DNA from: Flavobacterium sp.
Lineage (GTDB): Bacteria > Bacteroidota > Bacteroidia > Flavobacteriales > Flavobacteriaceae
Assembly (NCBI GenBank): GCA_016721735.1
Contig: JADKHM010000019.1
Coordinates: 682,001-746,000 of the forward strand
Reading direction: 5' to 3'
Length of the DNA: 64,000 bases
Shown one piece after another: positions 7,725 to 14,702 of this stretch. The notes beneath the pieces are model-generated. The model did not search any database, was not told where the DNA came from, and saw only the letters and a list, made by a program, of their open reading frames with translations. Position 1 is the stretch's first letter, and each line of letters starts with the position of its first letter. Position numbers and translations under genes: made by a program.

Positions 7725-8943
7725 TTCTATTGACAGGAATTATCTTATTACCAGCTGGGCGAGGATTGTTGTTACCGCCATTTCCCGGCGTGGGATTTGG
7801 TTTCTTATCGCCAGATGGCTTTCTCTTTTTATTGTTCTTTTTCTTTCTCGCTGGCTGATCGAAACGCGTTAAGCTTTCTTGACCCATAGCATTGTTGAAA
7901 TCTTTTTCCGGCTCGACAATAATTTCTAAAGCATAATCTTCTAGTGAAGAAACTTTGTTTTTGAGCTTGTTTTCCTCTATAATTTCACGGACTTGCTCAA
8001 TTTTCAATACGTGCCATTGTGCAAAATTGTTGGTATAAGCAAACCACATCAATCCTTTAAAAATATCTTGCTTTTGGCAAATCGCGTCGCCTTTTTCAGT
8101 CACTAATTTAGTGTCGAAACTCGGAAAATCCTGCAAGGCATCCATATAAGTGTCTAACTCATAGTTTAGGCAACACTTCAGTTTTCCGCATTGTCCCGCT
8201 AGTTTTTGTGGATTCAACGAAAGTTGCTGGTAGCGTGCCGCTGAGGTATTTACACTTCTAAAATCGGTCAACCAAGTAGAGCAACACAATTCTCTTCCGC
8301 AAGAGCCGATTCCTCCTAAACGAGAGGCTTCTTGGCGAAAACCGACTTGTTTCATTTCGATACGCGTGCTAAAAGCTTTTGCAAAATCTTTGATCAAAAG
8401 TCGGAAATCAACACGATCGTTGGCTGTGTAATAAAACGTTGCTTTTGAGCCATCACCTTGAAATTCGATGTCAGAAATTTTCATTTCAAGATTGTGTGAA
8501 ATGGCTAGCTCGCGAGCACGAACCTTCATGGGTTCTTCTTTATCTCGTGCATTCGACCAAATATCGATGTCTTTTTGAGACGCTTTTCTGTAAATTTTTG
8601 TGATTTCAGGACTCGTGATACTGACTCCTTTTTTCTTCATTTGAACACGAACCAACTCACCAGTTAAGGTAACAATACCAATATCATGACCTGGCGAAGC
8701 TTCAGTGGCAACGATGTCTCCAATGCTTAAAGTTAGTTTTTCGGTATTGCGGTAGAATTCTTTTCGTCCGTTTTTGAAGCGAACCTCTACACAGTCGAAA
8801 GGCTCTTGCCCACTTGGTAGACTCATATTGGCTAACCAATCAAAAACCGTCAATTTGTTGCAGCTATCGGTGCCGCAAGTCCCATTATTTTTACACCCCT
8901 TTGGCGCACCGCCATCAGAAGTGGAACAACTATTACATGCCAT
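7708..8943 (-). CDS. ricT: PSP1 domain protein, RicT (YaaT) homologue
   Basis: The 411-residue protein contains a PSP1 domain in its middle with the cysteine-rich signature GGIGSCGRELCCSTWL, then CGKLKCCLNYE. The N terminus adds MACNSCS, CKNNGTC and CNKL. In Bacillus, RicT joins RicA and RicF in a 4Fe-4S complex that affects RNA processing by RNase Y; no such partners are seen here. The C-terminal 60 residues are lysine-, asparagine- and proline-rich and probably disordered. I place the start at the ATG at 8943 (MACNSC); a frame extending to 8991 adds residues unlike the family. The gene leads the ricT-gldH-pbp1A operon. Confidence 0.85.
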   Translation of the reverse strand: MACNSCSTSDGGAPKGCKNNGTCGTDSCNKLTVFDWLANMSLPSGQEPFDCVEVRFKNGRKEFYRNTEKLTLSIGDIVATEASPGHDIGIVTLTGELVRVQMKKKGVSITSPEITKIYRKASQKDIDIWSNARDKEEPMKVRARELAISHNLEMKISDIEFQGDGSKATFYYTANDRVDFRLLIKDFAKAFSTRIEMKQVGFRQEASRLGGIGSCGRELCCSTWLTDFRSVNTSAARYQQLSLNPQKLAGQCGKLKCCLNYELDTYMDALQDFPSFDTKLVTEKGDAICQKQDIFKGLMWFAYTNNFAQWHVLKIEQVREIIEENKLKNKVSSLEDYALEIIVEPEKDFNNAMGQESLTRFDQPARKKKNNKKRKPSGDKKPNPTPGNGGNNNPRPAGNKIIPVNRNEPKK

Positions 8944-9089
8944 AAAACTTGAATATATATTGATCGTCGCCAAAGGCAGACTACTAGACAAAAACGTTTA
9001 GAGCGTAAAGATAGTATTTTTTTATTTTAAGATACAAAGCTAGAATCACCTAAAAGGCAAATAAAATCAACCATTATAAGCGATTGTAA

Positions 9090-9320
9090 TTAGATCATTT
9101 TTAACGAAATAATTTTCACAGGGCATGCTTTTGACGCCAATTCACAACTTTCAAAAATGCTGGGGTCATGCGATTTTAAGGTAAAAAAACCTTTTGCATT
9201 TTGAGACTGCAAAAGTACCGATTTGCCGTCTTTTTTGGACATTTGAAACAGCGCCGGGGCCATTTCTACACAGTAATTGCAACCGATGCACTTGGCTCGC
9301 TGTAGCGTGACAACAACCAT
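9090..9320 (-). CDS. Small 4Fe-4S ferredoxin
   Basis: This 76-residue protein is a single-cluster ferredoxin. Cysteines at 11, 14 and 17 (CIGCNYC) plus a distant KACP cysteine near residue 67 match the Cx2Cx2C...CP pattern of one 4Fe-4S cluster. The start codon overlaps the stop of the U32 gene as TAATG, so translation is coupled. It is the last gene of the trhO-trhP unit. TrhP needs an iron-sulfur cluster in E. coli, so an electron- or cluster-supplying role for this ferredoxin is a reasonable inference from position, not something shown by the sequence. Confidence 0.9.
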   Translation of the reverse strand: MVVVTLQRAKCIGCNYCVEMAPALFQMSKKDGKSVLLQSQNAKGFFTLKSHDPSIFESCELASKACPVKIISLKMI

Positions 9321-10561
9321 TAGGCTTCTACGATTTTATACAACTTATCAGAAAGGCGAATGCGGAAGGGGAGCTTAAGTGTACACAAATCGCCTTTTGT
9401 CGCTTTTTCTGCTGCAATGTCATTAACGTACATTTCGTCGATAGTCAGTATTTGAGCGCCCGTATTTGGACCAGTAATTAGAATCTTATCGCCCGCTTTG
9501 ATGTCATACGCCTCAATTTTGAATTCGCCGATACTTGCTTTTTGGAAGTAGTGTGTTCCCTTGCCTACATAAACTTTCTTTTGAGTGGCCACCGAGCCTG
9601 GAACTGCGCTCCATTCACCCAATTCTTGCCCGAGATAATACCCTGACCAAAATCCGCGATTATACACTGTGTTTAAAGCCTCTATCCAAGTTGTTATTTT
9701 TTCCTTTGAAAAAGTCCCTTCATAGTAACTATCAATAGCCTCGCGATAGGTTTTGGTTACCGTTGCCACATATTCTGGCGCACGTCCTCGACCTTCAATT
9801 TTCAAGACTTGAATTCCTGAATCGATAACTTGGTCTAAGAAATCTAGTGTGCATAAATCTTTGGGAGACATAATATACTCGTTATCTAATTCCATTTCGA
9901 AACCCGATTCTTGATCAATCACCGTATATTTCTTGCGACAGTTTTGTTTGCAAGCCCCACGATTAGCGGAGGAATTGTGCGAATGTAAACTCAAATAGCA
10001 TTTCCCTGATACCGCCATACATAAGGCGCCGTGACCGAAAATTTCGACTTCAACTAAATTTCCACTTGGGCCTTTGATTTGTTCTTTTTGAATTTGTTCC
10101 GTGATTTTTTTCACTTGGCGTAAACTCAACTCACGACTCAATACCATAGTGTCTGCAAAAACACTGTAGAATTTGATGGTTTCGATATTGGTAATATTCA
10201 GTTGGGTTGAAAGGTGTACTTCCATTCCTATTGCTCTTGCCATTGCAATTACAGCTTGATCTGAAGCAATAACGGCAGAAATATTGGCTGCTTTCGCTTT
10301 GTTTAACAAAGTTTTTACTACAGACAAATCGTGATCGTAAATAATGGTATTTAGCGTAAGGTAACTTCTGATTTTTCTAGGTTCGCAACGTTTTGCAATA
10401 CTTGGCAAATCGTCAATAGAAAAATTAACCGTGGCACGAGCCCGCATGTTCAATTGCTCGACACCAAAATAAACAGAATCAGCGCCATTATCAATAGCCG
10501 CCTGAAGTGACTCAAAATCTCCAGCCGGAGCCATGAGTTCTATTTTATGAGAAGCCGTCAT
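9320..10561 (-). CDS. trhP: U32 peptidase-family protein, probable tRNA U34 hydroxylation protein TrhP
   Basis: The 413-residue protein opens with KIELMAPAGDFESLQAAIDNGADSVYFG, the hallmark of the U32 family. The four cysteines C181, C188, C204 and C208 lie in FGHGALCMAVSGKC and NRGACKQNCRK, the likely iron-sulfur site, followed by SPKDLC and LKIEGRGR. This pattern fits TrhP (YegQ), which makes 5-hydroxyuridine at the wobble base of tRNA from prephenate. The last 85 residues form a beta-rich C-terminal domain closely matching that of the upstream TrhO. The gene overlaps trhO and the ferredoxin by one base on each side (TAATG both times). A protease role is possible but less likely from this context. 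Confidence 0.82.
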   Translation of the reverse strand: MTASHKIELMAPAGDFESLQAAIDNGADSVYFGVEQLNMRARATVNFSIDDLPSIAKRCEPRKIRSYLTLNTIIYDHDLSVVKTLLNKAKAANISAVIASDQAVIAMARAIGMEVHLSTQLNITNIETIKFYSVFADTMVLSRELSLRQVKKITEQIQKEQIKGPSGNLVEVEIFGHGALCMAVSGKCYLSLHSHNSSANRGACKQNCRKKYTVIDQESGFEMELDNEYIMSPKDLCTLDFLDQVIDSGIQVLKIEGRGRAPEYVATVTKTYREAIDSYYEGTFSKEKITTWIEALNTVYNRGFWSGYYLGQELGEWSAVPGSVATQKKVYVGKGTHYFQKASIGEFKIEAYDIKAGDKILITGPNTGAQILTIDEMYVNDIAAEKATKGDLCTLKLPFRIRLSDKLYKIVEA

Positions 10562-11919
10562 TAGTCTAAAATCTTAAATATTTTATCAGAAAGACGCACT
10601 CGAAATGGTAACACGATAGTCACTTTGTCTCCAAGAGAAGCAGTTGCGGCGGCCGTTCCATTGACTTGCATTTCCGAAATCACTACTGTTTCAGCGCCTG
10701 TTGTTGGACCAGAAATCAATAGCGTATCGCCCGTTTTTAAGTCGCCATTTTCAATGATGAAAAGACCCACTTGTGCTTTTACATAGTAGTGATCGACTTT
10801 ACCTAGAAGCGTTTTTTTGATTTTGATTTTCTGACGAATGGCAGTAGGTTTTTCAGCAGAACCTAATGAAACGTCGGATAATTCTCCAGAATGTTTGAAT
10901 TTTAGTTTGTCGGATTTGCCTTTTCTGAAGATTTTATTACCAACGGAAACACCTCGACGTCGTCTGATTTGCTCGTCCAAGGGCAAGTGAATAATTTCTT
11001 GGCATTCTACAGAACAACAATTTTCCATGACCGCTTTGCATGCATCACATTGAATAAACAACAAATGGCAACCTTCATTTTCGCAATTCGTATGATTGTC
11101 ACAAGGTTTCCCACATTGATGGCATTGCGACACGATATCATCTGTAATTCGCTCACCCAAACGGTGGTCGAACACAAAGTTTTTTCCAATAAACTTACTC
11201 TCCAAACCTTCTTCTTTAATCTGTTTGGCGTAATTGATAATGCCGCCTTCGAGTTGATACACATTCTTAAATCCTTGGTGTTTGAAGAAGGCGCTCGCTT
11301 TTTCACAGCGAATTCCTCCAGTGCAATACATCACGAGGTTTTTGTCTTCTTTGAAGTCTTTTAATTGCTCGTTGATAATCGGTAAACTTTCGCGAAATGT
11401 TTCCACGTCGGGTGTGATTGCACCTTTAAAATGGCCGATTTCACTTTCGTAATGATTTCTAAAATCGACGACAATCGTGTTGGGATCTTCGATGATTTGG
11501 TTGAATTCGTTCGCTTTCAAATGAACGCCAATGTTGGTCACATCAAAGGTTTCGTCATTCAATCCGTCTGCTACAATTTTATCACGAACTTTTACGGTTA
11601 GTTTTAAAAACGAATGATCATCTTGTTCGACTGCAACGTTCAGTCGAATGTTTTTCATAAAGTCATAAACTTCTAAAGTTTCCCGAAATGCTTCGATGTT
11701 TTCGGCGGGAACCGACATTTGCGCATTGATTCCTTCTTTGGCTACATACGTTCTGCCAAGGGCATCGAGTTTGTTCCATTCGATAAATAAATCGTCGCGA
11801 AATTTTTTGGGATCTTCAATTTTGGCATACGCATAGAAAGACAAAGTAAGTCTTTGTTGGCCAGCTTCATCTATAAGCTGCGCTCTTTCTTCTGCGCTTA
11901 AAGTGTTGTACAGTTGCAT
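10561..11919 (-). CDS. trhO: Oxygen-dependent tRNA uridine(34) hydroxylase TrhO with extra U32-type C-terminal domain
   Basis: The 452-residue protein has the TrhO (YceA) layout. An N-terminal acylphosphatase-like domain (about 1-130) is followed by a rhodanese domain with catalytic C199 in MYCTGGIRCEKA. A cysteine-rich block (CHQCGKPCDNHTNC through CCSVEC, about 265-320) follows. E. coli TrhO ends near residue 350, but this protein continues about 100 residues. Residues near 370-452 align with the end of the neighbouring TrhP, including GP-TGA, EM-VN, PFR-RLSDK and FKI. By hand count about 44 of 84 aligned residues are identical. TrhO makes 5-hydroxyuridine at tRNA position 34 using oxygen. 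It is the first gene of the trhO-trhP-ferredoxin operon, with a canonical promoter at 11976-12006. Confidence 0.9.
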   Translation of the reverse strand: MQLYNTLSAEERAQLIDEAGQQRLTLSFYAYAKIEDPKKFRDDLFIEWNKLDALGRTYVAKEGINAQMSVPAENIEAFRETLEVYDFMKNIRLNVAVEQDDHSFLKLTVKVRDKIVADGLNDETFDVTNIGVHLKANEFNQIIEDPNTIVVDFRNHYESEIGHFKGAITPDVETFRESLPIINEQLKDFKEDKNLVMYCTGGIRCEKASAFFKHQGFKNVYQLEGGIINYAKQIKEEGLESKFIGKNFVFDHRLGERITDDIVSQCHQCGKPCDNHTNCENEGCHLLFIQCDACKAVMENCCSVECQEIIHLPLDEQIRRRRGVSVGNKIFRKGKSDKLKFKHSGELSDVSLGSAEKPTAIRQKIKIKKTLLGKVDHYYVKAQVGLFIIENGDLKTGDTLLISGPTTGAETVVISEMQVNGTAAATASLGDKVTIVLPFRVRLSDKIFKILD

Positions 11920-11975
11920 GCTATAAACGTTTAAGTGAGAAATAAGTGATGAACTCTAATTGGAAGAATTCACGG

Positions 11976-12006
11976 CAAAGATACATTTTTGCCACAAAGT
12001 CGCAAA
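11976..12006 (-). promoter_or_regulatory. Promoter of the trhO-trhP operon
   Basis: On the minus strand TTTG (12003-12006), a 19-base spacer and TATCTTTG (11976-11983) form a canonical Bacteroidota promoter 57 bases before the trhO ATG. The -33 TTTG lies inside the GTCGCAAAGACAC repeat, so the repeat appears to supply part of the promoter. Confidence 0.65.
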
Positions 12007-12085
12007 GACACAAAGTTTTTTAAAACAAAAAAGACACAAATGAATGTGTCTTTTCTAATCTTCAAGCCTTAGTGCTTCGTGGCAA
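11991..12085. repeat. Divergent copy of the CGCAAAGACGC-type repeat
   Basis: The element begins GCCACAAAGTCGCAAAGACA and ends CTTAGTGCTTCGTGGC, so GCCAC and GTGGC face each other as outer arms. A hairpin with a U-rich side lies inside (12027-12054). The element occupies the whole gap between the bacilliredoxin gene and the trhO promoter. Confidence 0.6.
12027..12054 (-). terminator. Terminator-like hairpin after the bacilliredoxin gene
   Basis: AAAAGACACA and TGTGTCTTTT form a stem with a short loop. On the minus strand the second arm runs into a U-rich tract, so it would end transcription of the bacilliredoxin gene, whose stop lies 36 bases upstream. Confidence 0.6.
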
Positions 12086-12089
12086 TAAG

Positions 12090-12500
12090 TTAACAAAACT
12101 CCTCGTAAGCGTCTTTCAAATTCTCCGCAATCAACTCTGCTGGGCGACCTTCAATGTGATGGCGCTCTAACATGTGCACCAATTCCCCATTTTTGAACAA
12201 AGCCATACTCGGCGATGACGGCGGGAAAGGAAACATATGTTGTCTGGCAGCATCTACGGCATCTTTGTCGACACCTGCAAAAACAGTCACTAAATGATCT
12301 GGTTTTTTAGCACCATCTAAACTCATTTTTGCTCCAGGACGCGCGTTTCTAGCAGCACAACCGCAAACAGAATTTACGACTACTAAAGTTGTTCCGTCTA
12401 ATTTTAAAGCATTTTCTACTGCTTCAGCGCTATATAATTCTTGGAAACCCACTTCAGAAAGTTCGTTTCGCATCGGTTTAACCATTTCTTCTGGATACAT
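12090..12500 (-). CDS. BrxA/BrxB family bacilliredoxin
   Basis: The 136-residue thioredoxin-like protein carries the CGC motif at C46-G47-C48 in VVVNSVCGCAARNARPG, preceded by EGTTLV-type strand sequence and followed by HMFPFPPSSPSMALF. These mark the YphP/YqiW bacilliredoxins, which in Firmicutes remove bacillithiol from oxidised proteins. Whether this organism makes bacillithiol cannot be told here. The ATG at 12500 (MYPEEMVKPM) gives the usual family length; a TTG at 12530 would add ten residues and is less likely. A TATCTTTG -7 element lies at 12541-12548 on the minus strand, and a hairpin follows the gene. Confidence 0.88.
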   Translation of the reverse strand: MYPEEMVKPMRNELSEVGFQELYSAEAVENALKLDGTTLVVVNSVCGCAARNARPGAKMSLDGAKKPDHLVTVFAGVDKDAVDAARQHMFPFPPSSPSMALFKNGELVHMLERHHIEGRPAELIAENLKDAYEEFC

Positions 12501-12540
12501 AATTTTGATATTTGATTTTTTACTATTCAATTTCCGAAGG

Positions 12541-12548
12541 CAAAGATA
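12541..12548 (-). promoter_or_regulatory. -7 element of the bacilliredoxin gene
   Basis: TATCTTTG on the minus strand fits TAnnTTTG and lies about 40 bases before the chosen ATG at 12500. I did not find a clear -33 TTTG at the right distance. Its position between the two candidate starts favours the ATG at 12500. Confidence 0.5.
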
Positions 12549-12612
12549 AACAGTTTTCTAGAGGTTCTCTTTAAAGAAATCATAAAGATTTGTTATCCAA
12601 TCATAGATTTTT

Positions 12613-12739
12613 AGGGCGTTACCCCGATCAGAAAAATGGCGTTGAAAAGTAATCTCATCTTCATCGGGGTCGGGCTTTCCGCACTCGCTTCCCGATAAAA
12701 AATCGGGAGAGCTCAAACAATGCTCTAATCCCTAACGCA
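12613..12739. repeat. Structured repeat (GGGCGTTACCCC...ATCCCTAACGC) overlapping the crtY 3' end
   Basis: On the plus strand the element starts AGGGCGTTACCCCGAT and ends CTAATCCCTAACGC. ACCCCGAT (12621-12628) pairs with ATCGGGGT (12663-12670), and CCCGAT (12691-12696) pairs with ATCGGG (12702-12707). GCGTTA and TAACGC close the ends. The pattern resembles a repeat common in Bacteroidota genomes. Its complement encodes the last 25 residues of the lycopene cyclase and contains that gene's stop codon. Confidence 0.7.
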
Positions 12740-13878
12740 GACCTGCCATTCTTCGCAACAACGCTTTGATAAATAAGCCTTTTCGGACATTTCCAAATGA
12801 CTTGCAAATCTTCCCAAAAGGAAGTTTCTTCGTCGAGGAATTTAAAGATTAAGGAAGCTTTTCCTTTTTGAAATAAAGAAGAAAAAATAGCGCCGCCTTT
12901 TTCGTTGTGTTTGTCCAAAATGTCTAAAAGCAACAAATCGTAAAACCAAAATCGATCTTTCTGATGAAATTGGCGAAAGTCTTTTTCATTGGACAAAAAA
13001 GAGACTAACAATTTAGATTTCTTGATGGTGTTTTTAAAAGTAAAGCCAGTACTTGCCTTCGTCCAACCGCCAGCAGAACCAATATTGATGACGTTTTTGC
13101 TGTTGTTTTTCCAAAACGGATAACAGGTCATGGGAATATTGCCTTGTTCCTTTTCGATGATTTCGTACTCGGAAATGCCAAGTTGTTCGATGTATTCTTT
13201 AATGGCGTTTTCGTATTCGTCTTTTTTCAACAGATCTTTCGAGAACAAAGTATATTCTATCAAAGCCTCGTTTGGCGAAAAAGGCAAAACGTACATAAAG
13301 CGCGTATTTCCTTTTTGTGCCAATGAGAAATCCATAAAAGTCGCGCAATTATCAGTAAAAACAGCTTCTTTGCTTTTGATAAACCAACCAATAAAATGTT
13401 GTTGCAACAAAGGAAATTTCGATTGGTTTATTAGAATTTCAGGATTAAAAATACTATTGATAATTCGATTGCAAGTAAACGATTGTGTTTCGGTTTTTAC
13501 CAAACAATGCGCGCCGAGTTCTTCAAAATCAACTACTTTTTGCTGTAGGAAAGTAATGTTCGCCTCTTTTGAAATCAGCTCAAAAGTGTCGTTGTAAAAA
13601 TCTAAGCCTTTCAGCATGAAGTAGGAGTACGGACTCAAATCCATTTCCTTTTCGAGCACCTCATTTTTGAAAAGTGCTTTGGGCCATTTTTGGTGAATCA
13701 AATCTGGAAATGACGCTTTTTCTTCCCACAAACACCAAGTTCTGTCGTTGGTTTTCTTAGCATCTTGATCTAGAAGTAAAATCGATTGATTTTTGAATTT
13801 TCCAGAACGTATCATTTCACGAACCGTCATCAAAGTTGACAATCCGGTTCCAGTGAAAATATAATGATAGTGTTGCAT
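12661..13878 (-). CDS. crtY: Lycopene beta-cyclase (CrtY family)
   Basis: The 405-residue flavoprotein cyclises lycopene ends to beta-carotene, a precursor of zeaxanthin-type flavobacterial pigments. It opens with the dinucleotide-binding strand YIFTGTGLSTLMTV, then LLLDQDAKKTNDRTWCLWEE, the lycopene cyclase signature. Later blocks are IPMTCYPFWKNN and NIGSAGGWTKASTGFTF. I place the start at the ATG at 13878, one base after the upstream transporter stop; the frame to 13902 begins with a TTG inside that gene. The C-terminal 25 residues (ALGIRALFELSRFF and on to KARPR) are encoded by a dispersed repeat and are probably not part of the ancestral protein. No other carotenoid gene is visible nearby. 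Confidence 0.88.
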   Translation of the reverse strand: MQHYHYIFTGTGLSTLMTVREMIRSGKFKNQSILLLDQDAKKTNDRTWCLWEEKASFPDLIHQKWPKALFKNEVLEKEMDLSPYSYFMLKGLDFYNDTFELISKEANITFLQQKVVDFEELGAHCLVKTETQSFTCNRIINSIFNPEILINQSKFPLLQQHFIGWFIKSKEAVFTDNCATFMDFSLAQKGNTRFMYVLPFSPNEALIEYTLFSKDLLKKDEYENAIKEYIEQLGISEYEIIEKEQGNIPMTCYPFWKNNSKNVINIGSAGGWTKASTGFTFKNTIKKSKLLVSFLSNEKDFRQFHQKDRFWFYDLLLLDILDKHNEKGGAIFSSLFQKGKASLIFKFLDEETSFWEDLQVIWKCPKRLIYQSVVAKNGRSALGIRALFELSRFFIGKRVRKARPR

Positions 13879-13879
13879 G

Positions 13880-14623
13880 TTACCTTCTAAATGAAAACCC
13901 AAAAGCGCAATAGTAATCAGGCGCCAATTCGGTTAGGCCGACACCCGAGGACAAATCTAACATAAAATCATTTGTAATCAAATAAGTAATGCCACCATCA
14001 AAACTGTGGTTGGCGATTTGTTTTTGAGGCGCAAACCCAAAGAGCTCAATATAGGAACCCAGTTTTTTGGTAATAGAGCAGCCTGTTGTGAGCGTGTAAA
14101 TGAAAGTGGGTTCTGGCGAAACACCATCCCACTCGGTACCTAAGTTGTAACTCAAAGAAAATCGATCCGATAAAGTATGTTGCATGACAAAGCGAAATTC
14201 AGGCGCATAAAATTCAGTTTTATATGGCGTCGACGCAGCATTTGGAATGGACATATGGCCAATAAAAGAAGTCTTAGGAAATATCCCTTTTTCTTCTGCA
14301 ATTTTTATTTTGCAACCAATTAGTATCGGATTGACTCCAGAAGTCTGCTGGTCAAAGTCGTTGTCAACTGCAAGTTCGGTAATCAAGCGCAACTCGAAAT
14401 TTTCATTGACACCATATTTCCACAAGGAAGAGGGCAATGCCAATGAAGTGCTGTTGGCTCTATTTCTTTGATAACTAAATCCTGCTTCCAATTGAAACAT
14501 TCCTGTCGGAACTAAAGAAGGCGTTTCGGTTTGGTCCGGGCGATCCGCTTGGATAGGTTCGACGTTTTGAGCAAATCCAGCATAGGAAATTGCAAAAATG
14601 ATAATAAGTAAAAAATGCCTCAT
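13880..14623 (-). CDS. Outer-membrane transporter-like protein (MetA phenol-degradation family, PF13557 type)
   Basis: The 247-residue protein has a clear signal peptide (cleavage after GFAQ) and then QADRPDQTETPSLVPTGMFQLEAGFSY. This is the usual start of the beta-barrel family named after phenol-degradation MetA, often annotated simply as transporter. Alternating polar and hydrophobic stretches and a final aromatic FSFRR fit an outer-membrane barrel. The substrate is unknown. Its promoter at 14641-14671 carries a DtxR/MntR-like palindrome over the -7 element and faces mntH, so metal control and metal transport are possible. crtY starts one base after its stop codon. Confidence 0.72.
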   Translation of the reverse strand: MRHFLLIIIFAISYAGFAQNVEPIQADRPDQTETPSLVPTGMFQLEAGFSYQRNRANSTSLALPSSLWKYGVNENFELRLITELAVDNDFDQQTSGVNPILIGCKIKIAEEKGIFPKTSFIGHMSIPNAASTPYKTEFYAPEFRFVMQHTLSDRFSLSYNLGTEWDGVSPEPTFIYTLTTGCSITKKLGSYIELFGFAPQKQIANHSFDGGITYLITNDFMLDLSSGVGLTELAPDYYCAFGFSFRR

Positions 14624-14632
14624 CTTTTTTAA

Positions 14633-14652
14633 TTTTTAGACAAACCTAAAAA
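14633..14652. promoter_or_regulatory. Candidate DtxR/MntR operator between the outer-membrane gene and mntH
   Basis: TTTTTAG-N6-CTAAAAA is a 20-bp palindrome with perfect 7-bp arms. It covers the -7 box (TAGGTTTG, minus strand) of the divergent outer-membrane gene and lies just upstream of the mntH promoter. A DtxR-family gene follows mntH. Its 16-bp core resembles sites at 20291-20306 and 22708-22723. The regulator-site link is inferred from position. Confidence 0.6.
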
Positions 14653-14671
14653 AATATTTACTCGAATCAAA
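14641..14671 (-). promoter_or_regulatory. Promoter of the outer-membrane gene and crtY
   Basis: TTTG (14668-14671), a 19-base spacer and TAGGTTTG (14641-14648) on the minus strand match the Bacteroidota promoter consensus. The -7 box ends 17 bases before the ATG at 14623. Confidence 0.7.
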
Positions 14672-14679
14672 TTTATTTT

Positions 14680-14687
14680 TATATTTG
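14680..14687 (+). promoter_or_regulatory. -7 element of mntH
   Basis: TATATTTG lies 15 bases before the ATG at 14703. TTTA at 14657-14660 is at the -33 distance (19 bases). The short leader rules out the TTG at 14685 as a start, since it lies inside the promoter. Confidence 0.6.
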
Positions 14688-14702
14688 CTCAAAGTAGTTC
14701 CT

